Assembly (NCBI GenBank): GCA_019056595.1
Contig: CP036163.1
Coordinates: 1,240,001 to 1,304,000 of the forward strand
Length of the DNA stretch: 64,000 bases
Direction: 5' to 3'
Origin: Pectobacterium atrosepticum
Lineage (GTDB): Bacteria; Pseudomonadota; Gammaproteobacteria; Enterobacterales; Enterobacteriaceae
Positions 24,779 through 37,071 of the stretch are shown piece after piece; the stretch's first letter is position 1, and every line of letters starts with the position of its first letter. The position numbers and the translations under genes are program-made. The notes under the pieces are model-generated. The model saw nothing but the letters and a program-made list of their open reading frames with translations, had not been told where the DNA came from and made no database searches.

Positions 24779-25627
24779 CTACAGACTTAGCCCGTTCATT
24801 ATCACACCGAACACGCCGCCGATTGCCAGCCACGGGCCAAAGGCCAGCGGTTTAGCCGTATCTTCTTTACGCAACCCGCGCCAGACAAGAGTAACGACCA
24901 ATCCACTCAGCGCTGCAACCAAAACCAAATTCGGTAACGCCTGCCAGCCCAGCCAGGCACCTAGCGCGGCCAGCAACTTAAAATCACCATACCCCAGCGC
25001 CTCTTTACCGGTCGCGTATTTGAATACCCAATAGAGTAGCCACAGAGATAAATAACCCGCCATCGCGCCCACCACGGCATCCCCCACTGGGACAAACGTC
25101 TCAGAGAGATTAAACAGCAGCCCTACCCACAGAAGCGACAGCGTAAGCACATCCGGCAGCAACAGCGTTTTGATATCAATGACGGTCAGTACCAACAGGA
25201 AAGACAGTAGAATCAACGCCCCACACAACGCCATACTGGGCTGCCATAGCAAACCCGCCGTCAGGAAAGCCAGCATGGTGATAACTTCCACCAGCGGATA
25301 TTGCACAGACACTGACTGATGACAGCAGCGGGAGCGACCGCGTAGCCACAACCAGCTGAACAGCGGGATGTTATCTTTCACCGCAATAACCTGCTGGCAG
25401 TGCGGGCAAGACGACGGCGGCCACCACAGGTTGTAGCGTGTACTGTCAGGGCTGGAATCGGTCATTCCGGCCTGAAGATCGAGGTCCTGCTGCCAGCTTC
25501 GTTCCAGCATAATCGGCAGACGGTAAATCACGACGTTTAGAAAACTACCAACAATCAGCCCCAACACGCCCAGCGCACCCAACCACCATGCCGGAAACAC
25601 TTGTGCGAATTCCCTTAAATCGTCCAC
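24779..25627 (-). CDS. outO: Type IV prepilin peptidase OutO (GspO)
   Basis: The 282-residue inner-membrane protease cleaves and N-methylates pseudopilins OutG-K. The zinc-binding loop with CPHCQ and the partner Cys pair (RSRCCHQ) follows the first membrane segment, and the GxGD aspartic protease motif is visible as GYGDFKLLAALG near residue 210, with another Asp in LVLTVIDIKTLLLPD. It is the last gene of the out cluster on this strand, separated from outN by 123 bp, so it may have its own promoter. Confidence 0.95.
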   Translation of the reverse strand: MDDLREFAQVFPAWWLGALGVLGLIVGSFLNVVIYRLPIMLERSWQQDLDLQAGMTDSSPDSTRYNLWWPPSSCPHCQQVIAVKDNIPLFSWLWLRGRSRCCHQSVSVQYPLVEVITMLAFLTAGLLWQPSMALCGALILLSFLLVLTVIDIKTLLLPDVLTLSLLWVGLLFNLSETFVPVGDAVVGAMAGYLSLWLLYWVFKYATGKEALGYGDFKLLAALGAWLGWQALPNLVLVAALSGLVVTLVWRGLRKEDTAKPLAFGPWLAIGGVFGVIMNGLSL

Positions 25628-25750
25628 GTTAGTCCCTGATTATTGATAAAGAAGTGGTATAGATGAGCGTTTCATACTTTGCGGCTAGCACCAACCCTAA
25701 CAATGGAGTGCTGCTAATTCTTACGATCGACTACGCAACGATGATCCCTG

Positions 25751-26497
25751 TTACAACAAACGCCCCTGAAAATTCAGCGTTCTGGCTCCCTGCTCGTCCA
25801 CTTTACCGGTAGTCGCCAGCAGTTTTTTCATGGTCGCCGGTAAATCATTCCCGCTGCTAAGCCGCCCCGTAAAACGATATTCACCTTTCGGCGTAACGCT
25901 ACCTTTGCCAGACAGCTGTAGATGAGAGGAAACCTGCCGCAGGCTCGCTTCTAGCGCCCCTTGCTCGCAACGCAACGTGGCCTGAGGCGTCGCCAACACC
26001 AGCCCACCCAGTGGGGTTTTCACTCGTGCATCTGGCCAAATGACGTTAGCATCCAGCGACTGACAGCCTGAACGATCGACCGTCGCCTCTTGCAGATTTA
26101 GCTGCACATTTCCTTCCGCCCCAATGGGCACAATAAAACGCAACTGGCTGAATAAATAGCCAGCCGGAACAGAAAGCCGCCATTGATAAAACTGCGGCTG
26201 CTGCCAGCCGCGAATAATGCCTTTACCTTCAATGCCTTCCGGGTTTTTAAACGCAATCTCGAGCGCGGGCATAAAACCTGAAAAGGTGATTTTCCAGTGC
26301 ACATCGTCCAACGTTAACGTGCGCCAGCTAAACCGTTGCAGGTTCCCCTGCCATAGCGTTCCAGTGGCCTGCGCGATCGCCATTCCGGCGGGCAGCGGCA
26401 TCGCAGTGAGCAAACGGGCAGGTGCATAACACGTCAGGAACAGCCCATAGGCCAGAACCAGAGCGACACCTGCGCCGATGCCGGATTTAAGCTTCAT
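25751..26497 (-). CDS. outN: Type II secretion protein OutN (GspN)
   Basis: The 248-residue GspN-family protein starts MKLKSGIGAGVALVLAYGLF, a membrane anchor, followed by a beta-rich periplasmic domain. GspN is present in some T2SS clusters and its role is unclear; it is dispensable in several species. The start is inside the end of outM, preferred over the upstream in-frame start at 26557 because of the family N-terminus and the overlapping operon arrangement. Confidence 0.9.
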   Translation of the reverse strand: MKLKSGIGAGVALVLAYGLFLTCYAPARLLTAMPLPAGMAIAQATGTLWQGNLQRFSWRTLTLDDVHWKITFSGFMPALEIAFKNPEGIEGKGIIRGWQQPQFYQWRLSVPAGYLFSQLRFIVPIGAEGNVQLNLQEATVDRSGCQSLDANVIWPDARVKTPLGGLVLATPQATLRCEQGALEASLRQVSSHLQLSGKGSVTPKGEYRFTGRLSSGNDLPATMKKLLATTGKVDEQGARTLNFQGRLL

Positions 26498-26981
26498 CCG
26501 CCCGTTCCAACATAAGCCGAGTGACATCCACCATTCCCGGGCTTTGCTCGACGGCATTCACATCCAGCGACACGACACGCACGCCGTTTTGCCGTTCCAG
26601 TTCGCTCAGCCAGCGAAGCAGACTATTAAAATCACTCTTGGCTAGCGTTACCGATGCCTGATTGCCCTGCGGCTGCAAACGTACGACGGTCAGCCCATAA
26701 CGCTTGGTGCTTTGCGAGATCAAAATCGGCAGACTGGTTTCTCTCTGACTGTTTTCCCCCTGCGCCTGATTTCCCTGCGGAATCGAGGAGGCCTGCTTCT
26801 GCATCCAACTGACAGTCTGTTGCTCGCGGGAAATCGTACGCTCCCACTGATCTTCCCGCAGTTGCCACGGCTGAAAAATAGCGTAATACACCAGACAGAG
26901 CAGAAGCACCGCCGCGCACATCACCATAAGCTGACGTTCACGCTGACTCATTGTCTGCCAGCGTTGCCGTAATTCATTCAT
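26487..26981 (-). CDS. outM: Type II secretion inner-membrane protein OutM (GspM)
   Basis: The 164-residue bitopic protein begins MNELRQRWQTMSQRERQLM, followed by a single membrane segment (MVMCAAVLLLCLVYYAIF) and a ferredoxin-like periplasmic domain. GspM pairs with GspL in the inner-membrane platform. The start overlaps the outL stop by 4 bp and its end overlaps the outN start, so it is translated as part of the operon. Confidence 0.93.
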   Translation of the reverse strand: MNELRQRWQTMSQRERQLMVMCAAVLLLCLVYYAIFQPWQLREDQWERTISREQQTVSWMQKQASSIPQGNQAQGENSQRETSLPILISQSTKRYGLTVVRLQPQGNQASVTLAKSDFNSLLRWLSELERQNGVRVVSLDVNAVEQSPGMVDVTRLMLERADEA

Positions 26982-28251
26982 TGCTGGCTCCTTAATGTTA
27001 AGCGACCTTCAACCCGATCGTTTTCCTGCCGCATCTCCCCCGCCTGAACTTGATAATAGGCGGCAGCCTGCTGCTGAAATTGCTCTAGCTCCTGATACGA
27101 CGTGCCCTGCAACGCCAGCCGGAATTCACCAGCAGCACCGTCGTAAGACAGCGACTGAATTTTGATAGCGCTATTCTGCGTCATCAGTTGCTGCAAGGGA
27201 TTTAATTGCTCCAGCAGCCCTTTCCCTGAGCCCCCAGCAGCCGTACGTTGCAGGTGCTGCTGCATCTGCGCACGCGGGTTAACGACATTGCTCTCGGAAG
27301 GGAAAATTTGCCGATAGACACGCACGCTTTCCTGTCGCCAATGCTCAGCCTGTTGATAAAGCTGATAGTGCGCCCAACCCGCATCCGCCACGACCAACAG
27401 AAGGTAACAGGCAAAAGCTATCCCAACGCCACGCCATGGCAGCAGAGTGTTTTGCCAAGCTTTCTCCGGCGCATAATCGCCTTGCCGTAGATCGACAGAG
27501 GCGGGTAACTGCGCCGTTGCAGCCAGTGTGAAAAGATCCGTTTCCGGCTGTGCTTTCCACTCGCCCTCCTCCTGCCATTCGTACTGCGACAGCTCACCGC
27601 CAACCGATACGCCGCTGTAGCTGTATATCGCAGGCAACGGCATAGACGCCTTCAGCAGATCGCCACACCAGGACGATTCCGCCGCCATGGCATGGCCGGT
27701 CGGCTGGCGAAACAGCCACATATCGTCATGCTGTAACGCGCTCCAGCCATCCTGATGTTTCGGCAATACGCAGGCGTCAGGCAATAAAGCATCAACGCTG
27801 AGCCCCAGCGCATCACACTGCGCCAGCCAGCGCTGCATCCGTTTTTTTTCCACCACTGCGACCGTGCCATCATCGCCGTGAATGTCCAACACGGCAAAAT
27901 GCAGTTTTTCAATTTCTGTAGCCAACTGATCTTCCAGCATAAACGGCACGATTTGAGTCAACTGACGCCGCGCCTGTCGGGGCAACGTCAGGGCATAAAA
28001 CGTCACGTCAGTTGCCGGTACTAGTACGCGGGTAAACGTCACGGACGGATAGGCCGCCAACACCGGACGAACCAGTTCTACGCTACCACGCCCCTGACTC
28101 AGTAAATTCTCCCCATTGGATGAACGAACCTGCCATTCGATCTCTCCCTGCTCTTCTACCGGAAGACGAACAATGAGGCACGGATGTCGAACAACCGTTC
28201 CTCGATTTAATGGGGTTTTTGCGGTTTTTCGCTTCCATTTTCCCGCTATTT

Positions 28252-28255
<4 letters not shown>
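26978..28255 (-). CDS. outL: Type II secretion inner-membrane protein OutL (GspL)
   Basis: The 425-residue GspL has a large cytoplasmic actin-like domain that binds the OutE ATPase, then one membrane segment (about residues 275-295, VGIAFACYLLLVVADAGW) and a periplasmic domain. It links ATPase and pseudopilus. The start overlaps the outK stop by 4 bp and the end overlaps outM by 4 bp. Confidence 0.94.
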
Positions 28256-30246
<1,991 letters not shown>

Positions 30247-30250
<4 letters not shown>

Positions 30251-30813
30251 CGTTTCTTACCCTGACTCATCGACGTCACAAACCGTCCGTTGGCATCGAC
30301 CTGAAGCCAATTCGAAAGCGCTTTGTTTTCAGACTTAAAGGCCAGACGGAAAGGCGTGATTTCACCACCGGGCAAAATTAGGATATCGGGATCGTCGCCG
30401 CTCTGCGTTTTATCCACTTTTTTCCCATCGGCCTGCAATAGTTCAAGCCGCAATGCATCGGGCAGCGTCGCCGATGCGCTCACCCGATACGGTTGCCACG
30501 GCTGCCACTTGTAACCCTGCCAGCGGTCGTTGTCTGGGATCGGTGTCCCTTCCGTTGTAGCAGGTCGCTGGAGTTGATAAAACTGCCAGCGATCGGGATA
30601 AATGCGCACACCCAGCATATATTCGTTAACCTGACTGTTTTCAGCAGCAAATTCCAACTGCGCCTGAAAACGTGCCAACTGCCAGGCGCTGTCATTCTGA
30701 CGTTGGGGAGGAAACGCCATGACCACCATGCTAGCCGCGATGCCAGCCAGTAACACAACCAGCATCATTTCCAGCAGGGTGAATCCCTGCTGCTTCCTCG
30801 TTGACCGCTTCAT
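30247..30813 (-). CDS. outH: Minor pseudopilin OutH (GspH)
   Basis: The 188-residue pseudopilin begins [20 protein letters not shown] with a typical prepilin cleavage site, and has the GspH-type C-terminal beta domain (TPFRLAFKSENKALSNW). It overlaps outI by 4 bp. Confidence 0.94.
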
Positions 30814-30887
30814 TGCGCTTCTGCCGTCCTTTTCCCACCGCCATCGATGACATTCATCTATAAAAACAGACGTGCTGCCGCATGCTT

Positions 30888-31328
30888 TTATTTTTTATCA
30901 AGATTCCAGTTGCCGATGTCATCTTCTGTTCCCGGCATCCCGTCTGGCCCAAGGGAGAAGATATCCAATTTACCGTGCTGGCCCGGGTTCAGCAGTTGGT
31001 AGTCAGTGCCCCACGGATCCTGCGGCAGGCGGCGAATATAGCCATCGGCTGGATAGTTACGCGGTTCTGGCTGTACCGTCGGCTTCGTGACCAGCGCTTT
31101 CAGCCCCTGTTCGGTGGACGGATATCGGTTGTTATCCAGCTTGTACATATCGAGTGCGCTTTCCAGAGACACAATATCGCTGACGGCTTTTTGCTTATCC
31201 GCCTTTTCCTTATTCCCCATCAGATTGGGCACCACCAGGCTCGCCAATACGCCGAGAATGACGATCACCACCATAATTTCCAACAGAGTAAAACCACGCT
31301 GACTATAACCACGTTGACGTTGCTGCAT
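30888..31328 (-). CDS. outG: Major pseudopilin OutG (GspG)
   Basis: The product (about 146 residues) starts MQQRQRGYSQRGFTLLEIMV, with cleavage before Phe and Glu at +5. The major pseudopilin signature continues with VVPNLMGNKEKADKQKA, and the C-terminal calcium loop is visible in DPWGTDYQLL and PGTEDDIGNW. The start at 31328 gives the usual leader; the frame extends to 31373 without homology. It forms the pseudopilus piston. Confidence 0.95.
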   Translation of the reverse strand: MQQRQRGYSQRGFTLLEIMVVIVILGVLASLVVPNLMGNKEKADKQKAVSDIVSLESALDMYKLDNNRYPSTEQGLKALVTKPTVQPEPRNYPADGYIRRLPQDPWGTDYQLLNPGQHGKLDIFSLGPDGMPGTEDDIGNWNLDKK

Positions 31329-31395
31329 CCTTACTTTTCCTCGTTCAATTGTTGGTTCTCTTACCGAACTCATTGTTGCTACAAGCTCATTGACC

Positions 31396-32622
31396 TTATG
31401 AACTCATTAACGTATTCAGTTGTAGAATCGGTTGTAAAATCGCCAATACGATAAACAGGACGACTGCCGCCATGCTGACAACTAGCAGCGGTTCAAATAA
31501 CCCCAGCGCCAGCGTCATGTGCGAACTGAATTCACGATCCTGATTATCTGCCGCCCGTTCCAACATGCTGTCCAGCTCGCCGCTGCGTTCACCGCTGGCG
31601 ATCATATGGCGCATCATCGGGGGAAAGAGCGCCGTCTGTTCCAGCGCTTTGTGTAGGCTAACGCCCTCTCGTACCGCATCCGTTGCCATCGCGAGACGAT
31701 AGCGGGCATAGTCATTGCTCATCACATCACCGCTAATGCGCATCGCCTGCAACAACGGCACCGCACTGGCATTGAGAATACTGAGTGTTCGCGCGTAGCG
31801 TGCCGTATTCAGACCACGAGCTATACGGCCGATCAGCGGTAAATGCAGTATGCGTCGATGAAAACTGACGCGCCGCTTCTCCTGCCGCAGCATCACCCTG
31901 AGCGCCATAAATCCGGCCAGCAATGCCAACAGGAACCATGGCCCAAACGTGCGCACTGCATCACTCATCCCCATCAAAACCCGGGTAGAGAGCGGCAGCG
32001 CCTGCTTCATATGAATAAATTGCTCGACAACTTTCGGCACCACGACAGACAGCAAAATGCTGACCACAGCAATCGCGACCACGGTTAGCACGCACGGGTA
32101 GATCATCGCCTGCTGTATGCGGCTACGCATCTGTTGGCGCTGCTCAGTGTAGTCTGCCAGCCGATTCAACACGGCATCAAGATGACCTGATGTCTCACCT
32201 GCGGCGACCATTGCGCAGTACAGCCGTTCAAAGCTGCTGGGAAAGCATTTCATGGCATCAGCCAGCGAATGACCTTCCATGACCTTGCTGCGCACCGCCG
32301 CCATCAACTGACTCAGATGCGGTTTTTCGCTCTGTTTTGCAACCGCATCCAGTGCTTCTTCCAACGGCAACGATGCCGCTACCAGCGTCGCTAACTGGCG
32401 AGTCAATAGCGCCAAATCTGAGGTACTGATACGAATTTTACGCCGTAGAGAAAATCCTGTAGAACCCGACTTCTGCTGATCGCCTCGGCTTTCATCAACC
32501 GACAGCGGCACCAGTCCGCGCTCCCGCAATAACTGACGCGCCTGTCTGGCAGAGTCTGCCTCCTGACTGCCACGGCATTTTTTCCCCTGCGCATCCAGCG
32601 CCTGATACTGGTACTGTGCCAT
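31396..32622 (-). CDS. outF: Type II secretion platform protein OutF (GspF)
   Basis: The 408-residue protein has two repeated GspF/PilC domains ([22 protein letters not shown] and a second copy [18 protein letters not shown]) and three membrane segments. It is the multipass inner-membrane core that contacts OutE and OutL. It begins one base after the outE stop. Confidence 0.95.
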   Translation of the reverse strand: MAQYQYQALDAQGKKCRGSQEADSARQARQLLRERGLVPLSVDESRGDQQKSGSTGFSLRRKIRISTSDLALLTRQLATLVAASLPLEEALDAVAKQSEKPHLSQLMAAVRSKVMEGHSLADAMKCFPSSFERLYCAMVAAGETSGHLDAVLNRLADYTEQRQQMRSRIQQAMIYPCVLTVVAIAVVSILLSVVVPKVVEQFIHMKQALPLSTRVLMGMSDAVRTFGPWFLLALLAGFMALRVMLRQEKRRVSFHRRILHLPLIGRIARGLNTARYARTLSILNASAVPLLQAMRISGDVMSNDYARYRLAMATDAVREGVSLHKALEQTALFPPMMRHMIASGERSGELDSMLERAADNQDREFSSHMTLALGLFEPLLVVSMAAVVLFIVLAILQPILQLNTLMSS

Positions 32623-32623
32623 G

Positions 32624-34120
32624 TCATTCCTCTTTGGTTACGCGGATCACTTCTTCCCAGGTCGTAAGCCCTGCCAGTACTTTCTCCAAGCCGTCCTGAC
32701 GGATGGTGGCGCGTTTCTCTCCTAAAATCCGCGCTATCGCCATTTCACCGTCACTGCGGTGAATTGCGGCACGGACATCGTCATTGATCAGCACCAGCTC
32801 ATGAATACCGATACGCCCCCGGTAGCCGGTAAAGCTACACTGCGGACAGCCAACGGGGTTATGCAACAGCGTATCAGGCACAATCCCCATCTGTTTCGCC
32901 TGAACCGGATCGACCGGCTGTGGCTGGCTACAGTCAGAGCATAGCGTCCTGACCAGACGCTGCGCGAGTACACCCAACAGGGAAGTTGACAGTAGGAAAG
33001 GCTCTACGCCCATATCCTGTAAACGAGACAGCGCGCCCAGCGCACTATTGGTGTGCAGTGTGGATAACACGAGGTGGCCAGTCAGCGATGCCTGAACGGC
33101 AATCTGCGCCGTTTCACCATCACGAACTTCCCCCACCAGCACGACGTCCGGGTCCTGACGCAGAATGGCACGTAGCCCACGGGCAAACGTCATATCCACC
33201 TTGGTATTCACCTGCGTTTGTCCGATGCCTTCCAGTTCATACTCGATGGGATCTTCCACCGTCATGATGTTACGTTCCGAGGCATTCAGGCGACTGAGTG
33301 CTGCGTAAAGCGTGGTACTTTTCCCCGACCCTGTCGGGCCAGTGACCAGAATAATCCCGTGCGGACGGTGGATCAGGCTGTCCAACAGTTGTCGATTACG
33401 TTCCGACATGCCTAACAGTTCAAGATCAAGCTTAACGCTGTTTTTATCCAACAAACGCAGCACGACGCGCTCACCGTAGTTCGACGGCAATGTGGACACG
33501 CGCACGTCAATCGCCCGTCCCCCCACCCGCAGCGCCATGCGCCCATCTTGCGGGATACGCTTTTCCGCAATATCCAGCTTAGCCATGACTTTGATACGCG
33601 ATACCAGCAGCGAAGCCAGCTTACGCTGTGGACGCAAGATCTCACGTAATACACCGTCAACCCGGAAGCGGATCAGCAAATAGCGCTCATAGGTTTCGAT
33701 ATGAATATCCGACGCCTTATTCTTAATCGCCTCGGTCAACATGGCGTTGATGAGGCGGATAATCGGTGCGTCGTCATCGGCATCGAGCAGATCATCGCTG
33801 TCTGGCAGTTCTTCCACCAGCGTATAGAAGTCCATCTCGTTGCCGATGTCCTCCATCATACGGCGCGCCTCTTCCGAGTCGCGCTGATAGCTAATGACCA
33901 ATTGCCGCTCAAACTCTTCTTCCGTGACTCGCTCAACCCTGAGCGAACAGCCCGCAACCCGACGCGCTTCCAGCAAAGCGGCTGACGGCGTCTGCGCGAC
34001 ACAAATCGTCCGAAGGCTCGCGTCATTTTCCCCCTGCAACAGCAGAATTTGCTGCGATCGTGCATAGGCGAAAGGCAATATGGGGCGTAATTCTATAATC
34101 TGAGAGGCAACGTCACTCAT
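32624..34120 (-). CDS. outE: Type II secretion ATPase OutE (GspE)
   Basis: The 498-residue ATPase has Walker [18 protein letters not shown], an Asp box ([18 protein letters not shown]), Walker B/His-box region with [16 protein letters not shown], and the four-cysteine zinc motif (CSDC ... CPQC) near residues 395-440. It powers pseudopilus assembly from the cytoplasmic side. Start overlaps outD stop by 4 bp. Confidence 0.96.
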   Translation of the reverse strand: MSDVASQIIELRPILPFAYARSQQILLLQGENDASLRTICVAQTPSAALLEARRVAGCSLRVERVTEEEFERQLVISYQRDSEEARRMMEDIGNEMDFYTLVEELPDSDDLLDADDDAPIIRLINAMLTEAIKNKASDIHIETYERYLLIRFRVDGVLREILRPQRKLASLLVSRIKVMAKLDIAEKRIPQDGRMALRVGGRAIDVRVSTLPSNYGERVVLRLLDKNSVKLDLELLGMSERNRQLLDSLIHRPHGIILVTGPTGSGKSTTLYAALSRLNASERNIMTVEDPIEYELEGIGQTQVNTKVDMTFARGLRAILRQDPDVVLVGEVRDGETAQIAVQASLTGHLVLSTLHTNSALGALSRLQDMGVEPFLLSTSLLGVLAQRLVRTLCSDCSQPQPVDPVQAKQMGIVPDTLLHNPVGCPQCSFTGYRGRIGIHELVLINDDVRAAIHRSDGEMAIARILGEKRATIRQDGLEKVLAGLTTWEEVIRVTKEE

Positions 34121-36171
34121 TTCCCGCCCGCCGGATAGAACGCCACAATAGAGGACTGGACCTGACGGAACGTATAAGCGTTCCCACCCTCTGGCAGGCG
34201 CAGCAAATCGTTATCCAGAAGCCCGCCATCACCGCTATTTACGTTTCTCTGTTTCTGTTCTTCATTGCTGAATGAGTGATATTTACTGGCAGAGGCACTC
34301 TGATATTGGCTACGATCGCGGATAATAGAAGGACGGATAAACAACATCAGGTTACGCTTTTTCGTTTCCTGACTGTTTGAACGGAACAAATGCCCCAGAA
34401 TCGGAATATCGCCCAAGAAAGGCACTTTACTGGCGGACTCATTCGTACTTTTATCCAGCAAGCCCCCCACTACGACGGTTTCGCCGCTGCTGACCAGCAC
34501 CGCGTTATTGACGGTACGTGTGTTGAATGTTGCCCCAAGATTGGTGCTGCTGCTGGAGGCAGCATCAGCCACGCTGGAGACTTCCTGCTCGATTTCCAGC
34601 AGAACGGAGTCGCCTTCGTTGATTTGCGGTTTCACCTTCAGTTTGATACCGACCGTTTTACGTTCAACCGTTTGGAAAACGTTGTCACCGGATGTCGTCT
34701 GTGAACCCGCTAATACAGGCACTTCCTGACCAACGTTAAACGTCGCTTCCATATTGTCCAGCGTCACAATACTCGGCGTTGCCAGAATATCGTTCTTGCT
34801 GTTGCTGGAGAGTGCCGTCATCAGCATGCTCCAGTTGCCCTGATAGAAACCGGCGGCAATCCCGTTGAAGCTGCCCAGTGCACTCGTCGCAGCCGTGCCA
34901 AGCGTTCCATCACGCCGAAACTGGTCCGCTCCCGCCATCATTGTCGTGATCGGTAACCCCGTATTCGTGAACTGTGTCACCCCAGCATTTTTATTCGCCC
35001 ATTGAACGCCCAGGTTCATCCCATCGGCATCTTGCACTTCCGCGATGATCGCTTCGACCAATACCTGCGGACGACGGATATCCAGCTGTGCAATCACCTG
35101 TTCCAGATCGCGCATGATGTCAGGTGCCGCATTCACAATCAGCGAGTTGGTTTGTTCGTGTGCCTTAATCGAAATGTCTTTGCGCAGCGCGGGCAACGCA
35201 TTTTGTTGGTCGGTTTGGATACTGTCGCCTACTCCCGTGAGCACTTCAACCAGATCGGTGGCCTTGGCGTATTTGAGATAGATGACTTTGGTATTGCCCT
35301 GTACCGCCTGCTGGCGATCGAGCTGCTTGATCATATCGATAACGCGCTGGCGTGAATTCGGCTCTCCGCGCACCAGCACCGAGTTGGTTCTTTCGTCGGC
35401 CACCACATTGGCGGTCAACATACCCGGCAAGGCAGATTTCTCATCCATCTTGTTCAGTTCATTCACCATCTTCACCACTTCCAGCGAAGAGGCATAAGAC
35501 AGCGGAATGCTCGTCACATTCCGATCGCCGGTCTTATCAACCCGTTCCACAATCGTCATCAGCCGCTTGATCACACCCGCGCGGCCGGTCATCAACAGCA
35601 CGTTCGAGGGTTCGTAATGCACCACGCTCCCAGCCCCCGCGTTGTCGTTCAACTGGCGCAGCAGAGGTGCCAAATCGCGAGCCGCCACGTTGTTGACTGG
35701 CACGACGCGCGTGACGACTTCATCACCGATACCCGGCTGCTCATCACTCGCCAACGGCATGGATGTCGATTTCGCATCCTTCGAGCGAATAATTTTCAGG
35801 ACATTGTTATCCATCGGAATAACCGTGAATCCATAGACATCCAACACGCTCAGGAAGAACTGGTAATACTGATCTTCGTTCATCATGTCATAGCTGCGTA
35901 CGGTAATTGTTCCGCTGACCGATGGATCGATAATCACCGTCTTATTCAGATTCTTACTGACGGTATTGATAAACTCCTGAATATCCGTGCCCTTAAAACT
36001 GGCTGAGAATTCGGCACTCCACGCCAATGATGACGCCATCAACAAAATACTACCACCGAGCAACAACATGCTCTTGCGGCGTGTATTACCAAGCCATTGG
36101 TTTTTATATTTCGAAAAAACCTGACGCTTAAAAAATCCCTGTCCCTTGCTAAACAAATTAGTGGTCTCCAT
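34117..36171 (-). CDS. outD: Type II secretin OutD (GspD)
   Basis: Secretin closely similar to PulD, with N0 to N3 periplasmic domains ([20 protein letters not shown] at the beginning), the secretin channel domain with [20 protein letters not shown] and [16 protein letters not shown], and a C-terminal S domain that binds pilotin OutS. The predicted product from 36171 has 684 residues with a signal sequence near [19 protein letters not shown]. Starts at 36207 and 36069 are also possible; the first is unlikely because it reaches far into outC. Confidence 0.95.
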   Translation of the reverse strand: METTNLFSKGQGFFKRQVFSKYKNQWLGNTRRKSMLLLGGSILLMASSLAWSAEFSASFKGTDIQEFINTVSKNLNKTVIIDPSVSGTITVRSYDMMNEDQYYQFFLSVLDVYGFTVIPMDNNVLKIIRSKDAKSTSMPLASDEQPGIGDEVVTRVVPVNNVAARDLAPLLRQLNDNAGAGSVVHYEPSNVLLMTGRAGVIKRLMTIVERVDKTGDRNVTSIPLSYASSLEVVKMVNELNKMDEKSALPGMLTANVVADERTNSVLVRGEPNSRQRVIDMIKQLDRQQAVQGNTKVIYLKYAKATDLVEVLTGVGDSIQTDQQNALPALRKDISIKAHEQTNSLIVNAAPDIMRDLEQVIAQLDIRRPQVLVEAIIAEVQDADGMNLGVQWANKNAGVTQFTNTGLPITTMMAGADQFRRDGTLGTAATSALGSFNGIAAGFYQGNWSMLMTALSSNSKNDILATPSIVTLDNMEATFNVGQEVPVLAGSQTTSGDNVFQTVERKTVGIKLKVKPQINEGDSVLLEIEQEVSSVADAASSSSTNLGATFNTRTVNNAVLVSSGETVVVGGLLDKSTNESASKVPFLGDIPILGHLFRSNSQETKKRNLMLFIRPSIIRDRSQYQSASASKYHSFSNEEQKQRNVNSGDGGLLDNDLLRLPEGGNAYTFRQVQSSIVAFYPAGGK

Positions 36172-37021
36172 CCAATGCCAGATATATATCCTGCTGTTGA
36201 CCATCACGCTCGACGGTCAAATTAAATTTGCTCATCCCTGCCAGTTGCGCCATCGCCTGCTGAGCCTGATCCGCATCGCGTAAATCCATGCCGTTTAATG
36301 AAACGGCGAGATCGTTGTCCTGCAAGCCTGCGCGGTAGAAAAGATCGGGATTTTTGCCGGGGTTTAACTGATATCCTTTCAGTACTTCTTCTTCCGTGAC
36401 GGGAGAAATGGTGAGGTAGTCCTGCGCCGTGAAGGGATCTTTTTGTATCTTCTCTTTCGCCTGACTAAAGGCACCAGAAGACGGCGGTGCGTCGGCAGTG
36501 CTTTCCTCCTGATACAAATGCAGCGCCTCATAGCGCCCTTGATACTGGAGCACGACACGATCGGCAGAGATAGTCACAATTTTAGCTTCATAGCCCGGCA
36601 CAGCATCGCCGACGTTGCGGCTATATTGCTGACTATCTTTAGCGATAATGGCAATCGAACGTTTGGCGTCTTCACTCGCTAGCACGCCAGTCAGACTGAT
36701 ATTTAACGATGACAGAGGAATATCCCCGGATAATGCGGCGTCGTTAACAGCGGACGCATCCGCATCGGGAGCATGACCGAACAAGGTAAAAACACCCGAC
36801 GTTGTGGGCTTTTCTTTCGCCTGGGCAGGCGTGACCGACACGCCAATAATGCGTGAGTCTTCAGGTAGGAGAAAGCGCCAGGTCAGCACGGCCAACTGCT
36901 GACAAATCAGCAGCAAAATCAGCCCCAATACAATACGTCGAATCAGAGGAGCTGGCAGTGACCGAAAAGTAGCGACCAGCGAATTAAAAGACGGTTCTTT
37001 GAAAGCTTGCAATCGTGCCAT
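36158..37021 (-). CDS. outC: Type II secretion protein OutC (GspC)
   Basis: The 287-residue inner-membrane protein has a membrane anchor (about residues 27-47), a homology region (LNISLTGVLASEDAKRSIAI, contacts the secretin N0 domain) and a C-terminal PDZ domain (KGYQLNPGKNPDLFYRAGLQ) implicated in substrate selection. It is the first gene of the outC-N operon. Only 50 bp, including a hairpin, separate it from the upstream polygalacturonase gene. Confidence 0.95.
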   Translation of the reverse strand: MARLQAFKEPSFNSLVATFRSLPAPLIRRIVLGLILLLICQQLAVLTWRFLLPEDSRIIGVSVTPAQAKEKPTTSGVFTLFGHAPDADASAVNDAALSGDIPLSSLNISLTGVLASEDAKRSIAIIAKDSQQYSRNVGDAVPGYEAKIVTISADRVVLQYQGRYEALHLYQEESTADAPPSSGAFSQAKEKIQKDPFTAQDYLTISPVTEEEVLKGYQLNPGKNPDLFYRAGLQDNDLAVSLNGMDLRDADQAQQAMAQLAGMSKFNLTVERDGQQQDIYLALDGDH

Positions 37022-37041
37022 AGGTAATCATCCATAATACT

Positions 37042-37063
37042 CCCCACGCCCAGCGGCGTGGGG
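37042..37063 (-). terminator. GC-rich hairpin between the polygalacturonase gene and outC
   Basis: CCCCACGCC (37042-37050) pairs with GGCGTGGGG (37055-37063) with a 4-base loop. On the minus strand no T-run follows, so it may pause or protect the mRNA rather than terminate. Confidence 0.55.
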
Positions 37064-37071
37064 AAAATGCC